Of a stretch of DNA of 8,285 nt, positions 1-6,927 are shown piece after piece (positions within the stretch are counted from its first letter, which is position 1; the number at the start of each line of letters is the position of its first letter). The stretch covers positions 1 through 8,285 of the forward strand of contig JAGWSE010000219.1 of the NCBI GenBank assembly GCA_028869395.1. The letters are read 5' to 3'. Made by a program: the position numbers and the translations under genes. The notes beneath the pieces are model-generated. The model did not search any database, was not told the origin of the DNA, and saw only the letters and a list, made by a program, of their open reading frames with translations. Origin of the DNA: Alphaproteobacteria bacterium (lineage in GTDB: Bacteria > Pseudomonadota > Alphaproteobacteria > Caulobacterales > Caulobacteraceae).

Positions 1-144
1 GAAGAAGGCCCGCCACGAGGGCTCGACCGAGCCCGGGCTCCGCGCCCATTTCGCCTGCAGGGCTTCGACGAAGCCGGCGTTGCCGCCGTAGAGGAATGAA
101 GTCTCGGCCAGAACCTCGTTCAGCCGTCCAGCGTCGTCCGCCAT
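1..144 (-). CDS. sucA: 2-oxoglutarate dehydrogenase E1 component, N-terminal 48 residues (cut by window edge)
   Basis: E1 (thiamine-diphosphate) subunit of the 2-oxoglutarate dehydrogenase complex, which decarboxylates 2-oxoglutarate and passes the succinyl group to the E2 subunit. Only the first 48 codons are present, starting at an ATG (minus strand 144-142). The translation contains TSFLYGGNAGFVEALQAKW and ends with VEPSWRAFF, the conserved N-terminal segment of OdhA/SucA proteins that helps anchor E1 to the complex; the thiamine-binding and catalytic domains lie beyond the left edge. The start is preceded by a purine-rich stretch (GAGAACGGGACAG) that is only a weak ribosome-binding site. 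The gene lies 135 bp downstream of sucD on the same strand, as expected for an alphaproteobacterial suc operon. The assignment rests on this short but characteristic N-terminus plus the context. Confidence 0.9.
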   Translation of the reverse strand, partial: MADDAGRLNEVLAETSFLYGGNAGFVEALQAKWARSPGSVEPSWRAFF

Positions 145-191
145 CTGTCCCGTTCTCTGCCTCGACGCCGCCAGGGCCTTTGAACGAGGTC

Positions 192-240
192 CGGGCGGAG
201 CCCGCTTAGATAGTCACGCCTGCGGGCCGCCGCAGCGGCC
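192..240 (-). promoter_or_regulatory. sucD-sucA intergenic hairpins with a possible weak internal promoter
   Basis: The 135-bp gap between sucD and sucA holds two compact inverted repeats: GGCCGC/GCGGCC (225-230 and 235-240, 4-nt loop) and CGGGC/GCCCG (192-196 and 200-204, 3-nt loop). Neither is followed by a T-run on the minus strand, so they do not look like an intrinsic terminator. Between them on the minus strand lies TATCTA (plus 207-212), which could be a -10 element for a secondary sucA promoter, but no good -35 hexamer sits 16-18 bp upstream. RNA processing or differential expression of sucA relative to sucCD is possible; this is inference. Confidence 0.3.
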
Positions 241-279
241 GCGCCACAACCCTGCTGCACGATCCGAGGGTGCGGACCG

Positions 280-1158
280 CTAGGCCCCTCTCAGGACCTC
301 GACCAGGGTGGTTCCCAAGGCCGCCGGCGACGGCGAGACGCGGATCCCCGCGGACTCCATGGCGGCGATCTTGTCCTCGGCGCCCCCCTTGCCGCCGGAG
401 ATGATCGCGCCCGCGTGGCCCATGCGGCGGCCTGGCGGCGCGGTCCTGCCGGCGATGAAGCCGACCATTGGCTTCTTGGTTGCTGAATTCTTGATGAACT
501 CAGCCGCATCTTCTTCGGCCGAACCGCCGATTTCGCCGATCATGATGATCGACTCGGTTTCCGGGTCCTTCAGGAACATGTCGAGCACGTCGATGAACTC
601 GGTGCCTTTCACGGGGTCGCCGCCGATGCCCACGGCCGTGGTCTGGCCAAGGCCCGCCTGGGTGGTCTGGAACACGGCCTCGTAGGTAAGCGTGCCCGAG
701 CGGGAGACAACACCCACCGAGCCGCGCTTGAAGATGTTGCCGGGCATGATTCCGATCTTGCACTCGCCGGGCGTCAGCACGCCCGGGCAGTTCGGGCCGA
801 TCAGGCGTGACTTCGAGCCCGACAGCGAGCGCTTCACCTTGATCATGTCCTCCACCGGGATGCCCTCGGTGATGCAGACGATCAGCGGGATCTCGGCGTC
901 GATCGCCTCCAGGATCGAGTCCGCCGCGAAGGGCGGCGGGACATAGATCACCGAGGCGTCGGCGCCGGTCTCCTTCACCGCCTCGCCGACAGTGTCGAAG
1001 ACGGGCAGGTCCAGGTGCCTGGTTCCGCCTTTGCCGGGGGTCACGCCGCCAACCATCTTGGTGCCATAGGCGATGGCCTGCTCGGTGTGGAAGGTCCCCT
1101 GGCTGCCGGTGATGCCCTGGCAGATGACGCGGGTGTTCTTGTTGATCAGGACGGACAT
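280..1158 (-). CDS. sucD: succinyl-CoA synthetase (ADP-forming) alpha subunit
   Basis: Alpha subunit of succinyl-CoA synthetase, a cytoplasmic TCA-cycle enzyme that interconverts succinyl-CoA plus NDP and phosphate with succinate, CoA and NTP. The 292-residue length is normal for the family. Visible landmarks: the N-terminal CoA-binding Rossmann segment with GITGSQGTFHT (residues 16-24 and on), GGVTPGKGG (37-45), IGPNCPGV (120-127), the GEIGG segment with Glu209, and the phosphorylated active-site histidine in RRMGHAGAI (His248, equivalent to E. coli His246). The ATG start (minus 1158-1156) comes 4 bp after the sucC stop codon, so translation is probably coupled, with the G-rich end of sucC supplying the ribosome-binding site. 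The stop is TAG (plus 280-282). Nothing is missing or unusual. Confidence 0.98.
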   Translation of the reverse strand: MSVLINKNTRVICQGITGSQGTFHTEQAIAYGTKMVGGVTPGKGGTRHLDLPVFDTVGEAVKETGADASVIYVPPPFAADSILEAIDAEIPLIVCITEGIPVEDMIKVKRSLSGSKSRLIGPNCPGVLTPGECKIGIMPGNIFKRGSVGVVSRSGTLTYEAVFQTTQAGLGQTTAVGIGGDPVKGTEFIDVLDMFLKDPETESIIMIGEIGGSAEEDAAEFIKNSATKKPMVGFIAGRTAPPGRRMGHAGAIISGGKGGAEDKIAAMESAGIRVSPSPAALGTTLVEVLRGA

Positions 1159-1162
1159 TGAC

Positions 1163-2362
<1,200 letters not shown>

Positions 2363-2390
2363 GAGGCCTTTTCGGCGCTTGCCAGATCGC

Positions 2391-2419
2391 CTCGCCCAAG
2401 AGGAGATCCCCTTGGCGAG
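2391..2419 (-). promoter_or_regulatory. stem-loop at the 5' end of the sucC leader
   Basis: Arms CTTGGCGAG (plus 2411-2419) and CTCGCCCAAG (plus 2391-2400) pair over 9 bp with one bulged base and a 10-nt loop. If transcription starts near plus position 2420, the hairpin begins at about nucleotide 2 of the suc mRNA, leaving some 28 nt of leader before the sucC start. A 5'-terminal stem-loop of this kind can protect mRNA from 5'-end-dependent decay, as known for E. coli ompA. The role here is inferred. No riboswitch fold is recognised. Confidence 0.45.
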
Positions 2420-2427
2420 TGGCGCGC

Positions 2428-2456
2428 GTTATAGGCGCCGCACTGCGGGATGACAA
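2428..2456 (-). promoter_or_regulatory. predicted sigma70-type promoter of the sucCDA operon
   Basis: On the minus strand, TTGTCA (plus 2451-2456; 5 of 6 matches to TTGACA) is followed after exactly 17 bp by TATAAC (plus 2428-2433; 5 of 6 matches to TATAAT). Eight bases later lies an A (plus 2420), a suitable start site giving a leader of about 58 nt. This is by far the best promoter match I found in the window, and it falls in the only gap upstream of sucC. It implies that the suc operon is transcribed independently of the co-directional gene upstream. Confidence 0.7.
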
Positions 2457-2470
2457 CCGCGTGAGGACGC

Positions 2471-2488
2471 GAAAACACCGGTCTTTTC
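2471..2488. promoter_or_regulatory. 18-bp dyad upstream of the suc promoter, possible operator
   Basis: GAAAACACCGGTCTTTTC is symmetric except for one C/C mismatch: arms GAAAA and TTTTC around a central ACCGGT palindrome. Its centre lies about 59.5 bp upstream of the predicted suc start site, a usual position for an activator bound just upstream of the -35 box. It is also the A/T-richest patch nearby. A terminator for the upstream gene is an unlikely alternative, because the arms are A/T-only and no separate T-run follows a GC-rich stem. No regulator can be named. Confidence 0.35.
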
Positions 2489-2495
2489 CGAGGGC

Positions 2496-5400
2496 CTACT
2501 TGACCCCTTCCAGGGCCGCCGTCGCACGCCGCTCGAGCTTGCCCCAACCCACGCGGACTCCGTTCAGAGCCGCGTCGATCGAGCGAACGACGACCGAATA
2601 CATCAACTGCCGGTAGCCGAACCGCTGGACGGGCATCCAGCCCATGTCAGCCCAGGGCGCGCGACGCTCCAGCGCCATGCCGAGCGCGCCGGCCGACAGG
2701 TCGAGGAATATGAAGGCCGCCCAGTAGGAGAGCGGGCGGATGAGGTCGTCGGGGCTCCACTCCTGCCAGTGGAAGGCCCAGCTGTAGAGCGAGGTGATCA
2801 GGCTCCAGACGATGGCGAGGTCGACCAGCGGGGCGATGGCCGTGAGCACGATCTGGAAGATCCAGATCTGCGGCAGGGCGACGAAGCCCAGCACCGGATG
2901 CTTGAGGTCGAACAGGCCCGCACGGTGCTTCCAGATGCACTGCAGAGTGCCGAACGACCAGCGGAAGCGCTGCTTCAGGAGGCCCGCCACGGTCTCCGGC
3001 GCCTCGGTGTAGGCGCGGGCGTCGGGATCGAATTCCACGCGCCAGCCCGCCCGCTGCGCGCCGAGCGTCAGATCCTGGTCCTCCGCCAGGGTGTCGGCCG
3101 GATAGCCGCCGAGTTCCTCGAGGGTGGACCGGCGCCAGGCGCCGACCGCGCCGGGCACCACGGTGACGGCGCCCATGGCCGCCAGCGCGCGCCGCTCCAG
3201 GTTCTGGGCGGTGACGTACTCCAGCGCCTGCCAGCGGGTGATCAGGTTGCGGCGGTTGCCCACCAGGGCGTTGCCGGCGACGGCGCCGACGCGCGGGTCG
3301 GCGAACCAGCGGGTGAGCTTGGGGATGGTGTCCGGCGGGAACAGGGTGTCGGCGTCGAGCGCCACGATGACCTCGCCCTTCGATTCCAGGAGGCCGCGGT
3401 TCAGCGCGCGCGCCTTGCCACCGTTCTCGAAGGACATCAACTTCACCCGCGCCTCGCCCGCGAAGGCCTCGCGCACCACCTCGCTCGTGCGGTCGCTCGA
3501 GCCGTCGTCGAGCACCAGCACCTCGAGCTTGTCCCAGTGCGAGGCGAGGATCCGCCGCACCGAGGCGACGATCACCTTCTCCTCGTTGAAACAGGGGATC
3601 AGTACGCTCACCAGCGGACCGGTCGCCGGATCGAGGTCAGCCGGGGTGCGGGCGTCCATGCGCATCCGGTGCCAGAGCGCCAGCGGCGCGAGGAACAGCA
3701 GCCGCGCGACGCCCAGCGCGATCGCGGTGATGAACAGGGCCGACAGGATCAGCTGCACGTCGTGGAAGAAACCGAAGCCCAGCCGATCGAGGGTCAGCTC
3801 GAACGTGGAGCGGGAGGTGGGCGGCATGGCCTGTTGCGGCGTCATGCCCGCCAGCTGGGCGACGGTCACCAGCTTGTAGCCGCGGGCGCGGATCTGATCG
3901 ATCAGGATGGGCAGGGCCGCGACGGTGCGGCTGCGGTCGCCGCCGGAATCGTGCAGCAGCACCACCTGGCCGGGGCGGTTGGTGTCGCCCAGCCGCGCCA
4001 GGACGCGGTCGATGATCACCTGCGACGGCGGCTTCTTCCAGTCGTCCGGGTCGATGCGCAGGCCGACCGAAAGATAGCCCTGGGCCTGCGCCTGCAGCAG
4101 CGGCGCGACTTCCCGCGGCGTGGAGGGCTCGGCGTCGCCGAAGTACGGCGGGCGGAAGAGGCGCGTCTCGCGCCCGGTGATGGTCTCGAAGAGCCGCTGC
4201 GTGGCGGAAAGCTCGACCGTCGTCTGGGCGGCCGGGATCTCGGCGATGTTCGGGTGGGTCCACGAGTGGCTGCCCACGTCGTCGCCCTGGCGCACCTCGC
4301 GCGCGACGAGATCGGGATAGCGCTGCATGTTCTTGCCGATGACGAAGAAGGTCGCCGGCGCGTGCTTCTCCTTGAGGATGTCGAGAATCTTCGGCGTCCA
4401 GCGGCCGTCGGGGCCGTCGTCGAACGTCAGCGCCACCCAGCCCGGATGGAAGCCGTAGCGCTGGATCACGTAGGAGGTCGGCAGGACGTCGTAGGTCTCG
4501 CCCGAGATCAGGCCGGTGTCCGGGTCGAACTCGAGCTGGCGGTGGCCGGGCTTGGGCGTGGCCGAGACGTGCAGCACCTCGCCCTGGCCGTCGAAGTCGA
4601 CGCCGTCGCCCGGCTTGAGGACGTCCAGACCCTGGGCGCTCACCTGGCCGTAGTTGTGGCGCAGCAGCTTCCAGACGAGCTGGTCCTCGTCGCCCATCCG
4701 CCACAGCGCATAGCCCATCGGCCGGAACCCATCGCCGACCTTGATCTGGTTGAAGAGGGTCGCGGCGTCCAGGAACCAGACGGAGTGCTTCCGTCCGTGG
4801 TCGCCCTTGTAGTCGAAGTGCGGGTTGAGCTCGTTCTCGTCCATCTCCGGCTGGGCGCCGGAGTCGTAGGCCGTCTGGGTCGCGTCGGAGAACGTCACCG
4901 CCGTCGCCGAGCCCTTGTCCTTGCCGTCCGGGAGCGTCCAGTCGTAGCCGTAGGCGCCCAGCGCCAGGACCGTGTGGGCGGGATCGAGCTGCTTCATCCG
5001 CTTGGCGAGATTGCGCTCGAACCATCCCTCGCCTGCGGCGGGACCGGGATCGCCCGTGCCCCAGTGCTGGTCGTAGGCCATCAGCACCACCGTGTCGGCC
5101 GCGGCGGCCAGGCGCTTGACGGGGAAACTGTCGTCGGCGAAGGGCGCCGTCGCCCAGACTTCGCGGCCGAGCGGCTTCAGCGCCGCGCGGGCCTCGGCGA
5201 CCATCCTTGGATAGGCCGCCTCGGCCGCCGGGGAGAGGTTCTCCAGGTCGAAGACATAGCCGGCGTAGCCCTGCTTCTGGGCCTGCTCGACGAGGGTCAG
5301 GATGAGTCGGTTCCGCGCCGTCTTGTTGAGGATGACGGCGTTGGCGATCGCGCCGTTGAACACGCCGTTGCTGGCGTTGAAGACGGTGGGCAGGATCGAG

Positions 5401-5849
5401 GGCGGCTTCTTCGCCGAGGCGATGATCGCGCGGGCTTCCGGGTCGGAGGTGATCTTCACCTGGCCGGCGGGACCGTCCAGCGCGATCCACTGCGGCGAGA
5501 CCACGTCAAGCTGGTTGACGTTGTCGCGCAGGGAGGCGCGGGAGCCTTCGTCCCAGGAGACGTAGAAGCCGACGGCCAGCGGCCGGGCGGGACCGCCGGT
5601 GGCCGGGCTGCGGGGGTGCGGGATCCGCGTCCAGGCCTGCCGGCCCCTGAGACGGTGCGCGGTGTCGTCGTGCAGCGCCTGCAGAACCCGCGGATCTTTC
5701 AGCGACACCGTCGGAAGGCGGGGCGCGACGGCGAGCGTGGCGAAGAAGGCGGCGACCATCAGTGCGGCCACAGCGATGACCAGCCCGCCGGCCAGGCGCA
5801 TCCGGCGCGCCCGGCGTCCCGTCGGATCGTGGAAGATGAGATCGGCCAT
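2496..5849 (-). CDS. trifunctional membrane protein: GH18-like domain, NodB/CE4 polysaccharide deacetylase and family 2 glycosyltransferase
   Basis: A 1117-residue fusion, probably making and modifying a GlcNAc-type exopolysaccharide at the inner membrane. Numbering is from the ATG at minus 5849. A short basic cytoplasmic tail precedes a membrane helix (about 20-42). A GH18-like region spans about 90-400: YVFDLENL with Asp201 and Glu203, VVLMAYDQHWG (254-264) and the late MGYALWRMGDEDQ (378-390). A complete NodB deacetylase follows: TFDDGP (475-480), His528 and His532 (SHSWTHP), RPPY (566-569), DPDDW (600-604) and LLHD (631-634). After a second helix (about 694-722) comes a GT2 domain: IPCFNEE (751-757), DDGSSD (781-786), the DAD metal motif (832-834), AEDQD (922-926) and QRFRW (960-964). 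About three more helices lie between 987 and 1061. The topology places GH18 and deacetylase in the periplasm and GT2 in the cytoplasm. An ATG at 5885 would add 12 residues; neither start has a clear ribosome-binding site. The fold calls are strong; the polymer is unknown. Confidence 0.9.
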   Translation of the reverse strand: MADLIFHDPTGRRARRMRLAGGLVIAVAALMVAAFFATLAVAPRLPTVSLKDPRVLQALHDDTAHRLRGRQAWTRIPHPRSPATGGPARPLAVGFYVSWDEGSRASLRDNVNQLDVVSPQWIALDGPAGQVKITSDPEARAIIASAKKPPSILPTVFNASNGVFNGAIANAVILNKTARNRLILTLVEQAQKQGYAGYVFDLENLSPAAEAAYPRMVAEARAALKPLGREVWATAPFADDSFPVKRLAAAADTVVLMAYDQHWGTGDPGPAAGEGWFERNLAKRMKQLDPAHTVLALGAYGYDWTLPDGKDKGSATAVTFSDATQTAYDSGAQPEMDENELNPHFDYKGDHGRKHSVWFLDAATLFNQIKVGDGFRPMGYALWRMGDEDQLVWKLLRHNYGQVSAQGLDVLKPGDGVDFDGQGEVLHVSATPKPGHRQLEFDPDTGLISGETYDVLPTSYVIQRYGFHPGWVALTFDDGPDGRWTPKILDILKEKHAPATFFVIGKNMQRYPDLVAREVRQGDDVGSHSWTHPNIAEIPAAQTTVELSATQRLFETITGRETRLFRPPYFGDAEPSTPREVAPLLQAQAQGYLSVGLRIDPDDWKKPPSQVIIDRVLARLGDTNRPGQVVLLHDSGGDRSRTVAALPILIDQIRARGYKLVTVAQLAGMTPQQAMPPTSRSTFELTLDRLGFGFFHDVQLILSALFITAIALGVARLLFLAPLALWHRMRMDARTPADLDPATGPLVSVLIPCFNEEKVIVASVRRILASHWDKLEVLVLDDGSSDRTSEVVREAFAGEARVKLMSFENGGKARALNRGLLESKGEVIVALDADTLFPPDTIPKLTRWFADPRVGAVAGNALVGNRRNLITRWQALEYVTAQNLERRALAAMGAVTVVPGAVGAWRRSTLEELGGYPADTLAEDQDLTLGAQRAGWRVEFDPDARAYTEAPETVAGLLKQRFRWSFGTLQCIWKHRAGLFDLKHPVLGFVALPQIWIFQIVLTAIAPLVDLAIVWSLITSLYSWAFHWQEWSPDDLIRPLSYWAAFIFLDLSAGALGMALERRAPWADMGWMPVQRFGYRQLMYSVVVRSIDAALNGVRVGWGKLERRATAALEGVK

Positions 5850-5850
5850 G

Positions 5851-5916
5851 GCGTCTAGGTTCTGCCCCGACTTCGGAGCCGCCATATGGGCCCGGATGGT
5901 GTCGGAACCTAGACGC
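5851..5916. repeat. perfect 12-bp inverted repeat at the start of the fusion gene
   Basis: GCGTCTAGGTTC (5851-5862) and GAACCTAGACGC (5905-5916) are exact reverse complements separated by 42 bp. The downstream arm on the minus strand ends one base before the ATG at 5849. The alternative ATG at 5885, inside the small palindrome CCATATGG, lies in the loop. In the mRNA the stem would cover the ribosome-binding region of the 5849 start. In DNA, the two arm centres are 54 bp apart, about five helical turns, so a looped dimeric regulator is also possible. Which role applies cannot be decided from sequence alone. Confidence 0.6.
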
Positions 5917-6117
5917 GCCGCGGGTCCCCGGCCAGCGGAACCCGATTCGGGACCACGTGCGCGTGCGCGCACCGAGGAGAGCAGCGTTCTTCAGGAGTCG
6001 CGGACGCGACATCGTGTCGCCGACCTGGCCGGCGCGCGGTTGACAGGGCGCGGAGCGGCGCCTCACCTCCACAGACAACGGCGCGAACGGCCGCGCCGCC
6101 AGTCCGGCGGAGCCCGC
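5917..6117. other. divergent intergenic region with several dyads; contains no gene
   Basis: This lies between the divergent fusion and LytTR genes. I see no credible coding frame. It holds GTGCGCG-TG-CGCGCAC (5957-5972, which also contains GTGCGC twice in tandem), GCGACA-TCG-TGTCGC (6006-6020), and CGGCGCG/CGCGCCG (6079-6085 and 6092-6098, 6-nt loop). CGGAACC occurs at 5936-5942 and, 33 bp away, at 5903-5909, overlapping the 12-bp repeat arm. A perfect -35 hexamer TTGACA (6040-6045, plus strand) faces the LytTR gene, but no convincing -10 lies 16-18 bp downstream. No minus-strand promoter is evident. Promoters for both genes must lie here or within the first codons. Confidence 0.45.
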
Positions 6118-6927
6118 TTGAGCGTCCAGCAAAGTCCCGCTGAGTCCGCCTCACCAACGCCCGGCGCCGCCGTTCGGCAGTGGCGTCCGCGGCCGCTCAC
6201 CTGGCGAATGGTCCTGCGCACCCTGGCGGTCGGCACGGGCGTGGCGGTGTTCCTGAGCCTGTTCGGCGCGTTCGGCCGGCCGTGGCCGCAGCTGATCCGC
6301 GATAATGCGCCGTTCTTCATCTACAGCTGGATCGGCGCGCTGATGGGGCTGGCGGGCGCCCGGCTCTGCTGGCGACTGGGCCTGTGGCCGCGCGGACCCG
6401 TGGTGGTGGGCCTCGCGACAGGGCTCATGATGGCGGTTCCGATGACCTTCGCGGTCTGGATCGTCCAGGGCCTGCTGTTCGGCCGCCCTCCGCGCGCGGC
6501 CGCGCTGCCGGAGGTGATCTGGCAGGTGCTGCTGGTCTGCGTTGGCGCCTCGGTGCTCGCGATCCTGATCAGCGGCCGCATGTCTCCGGCGCCGGCGCCG
6601 GCCGGCAACGAGCCGCCGAAGTTCCTGGAGCGCATCCCGCTGAAGCTCCGGGGCGGGGAGCTCTGGGCCGTGGAGGCTCAGGACCACTACCTTCGCCTGC
6701 ACACCTCGAAGGGCCAGGGCCTGATCCTCATGCGGCTGGCCGACGCGATCGACGAACTCGCCGGGATAGAGGGCGCGCAGGTGCACCGGTCCTGGTGGGT
6801 GGCCCGCGACGCCATCGCCGACGCCCGCCGCGGCGATGGGCGCGCCACCCTGACGCTCAAGGACGGTTCGGAGGTCCCCGTCAGCCGAACCTACGCGCGA
6901 CAGCTTCGCACGCGGAACTGGATCTAG
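6118..6927 (+). CDS. membrane-anchored LytTR-family DNA-binding transcriptional regulator
   Basis: A transcription regulator tethered to the inner membrane. Numbered from the internal ATG at 6208 (239 residues), four hydrophobic helices lie at about 4-22, 35-58, 64-91 and 100-122. A proline/alanine linker (127-137) leads to a LytTR domain (about 141-239) with ELWAVEAQDHYLRLHT (151-166), GAQVHRSWWVAR (189-200) and the C-terminal VPVSRTYARQLR (223-234), all family hallmarks. LytTR domains bind DNA and often control extracellular polysaccharide, virulence or competence genes. Start choice: the TTG at 6118 has GGAG five bases upstream and keeps the pre-helix PLTWRM segment, giving 269 residues; the ATG at 6208 has a poor ribosome-binding site. 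There is no histidine kinase or receiver domain nearby, so this looks like a one-component sensor. It is divergent from the fusion gene, a plausible target. The stop TAG overlaps the convergent GNAT stop. Confidence 0.9.
   Translation: MSVQQSPAESASPTPGAAVRQWRPRPLTWRMVLRTLAVGTGVAVFLSLFGAFGRPWPQLIRDNAPFFIYSWIGALMGLAGARLCWRLGLWPRGPVVVGLATGLMMAVPMTFAVWIVQGLLFGRPPRAAALPEVIWQVLLVCVGASVLAILISGRMSPAPAPAGNEPPKFLERIPLKLRGGELWAVEAQDHYLRLHTSKGQGLILMRLADAIDELAGIEGAQVHRSWWVARDAIADARRGDGRATLTLKDGSEVPVSRTYARQLRTRNWI

Noticed and set aside
2471..2495. An intrinsic terminator after the fusion gene
   Set aside because: The only dyad there has A/T arms around ACCGGT and no GC-rich stem followed by a T-run, so it fits an operator better.
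3637..5490. A long minus-strand open frame in a second register inside the fusion gene
   Set aside because: It is Arg/Pro/Gly/Ala-rich without motifs; the overlapping register carries all catalytic signatures.
2769..5858. A 1029-codon plus-strand open frame covering nearly the whole fusion gene
   Set aside because: It is antisense to a gene with clear GH18, CE4 and GT2 motifs. Its translation is Arg/Gly/Val/Asp-rich with no recognisable domain, as expected from high-GC shadow frames.
6040..6068. TTGACA as part of a LytTR promoter
   Set aside because: The -35 is perfect, but the hexamers 16-18 bp downstream (for example TCACCT) do not resemble a -10, so it is only mentioned as a possible half-site.
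5599..6117. The long upstream extension of the LytTR frame, from an ATG at 5599
   Set aside because: It would overlap the N-terminal coding region of the divergent fusion gene, and its translation is Arg-rich without a fold. The LytTR protein begins at its first helix region.
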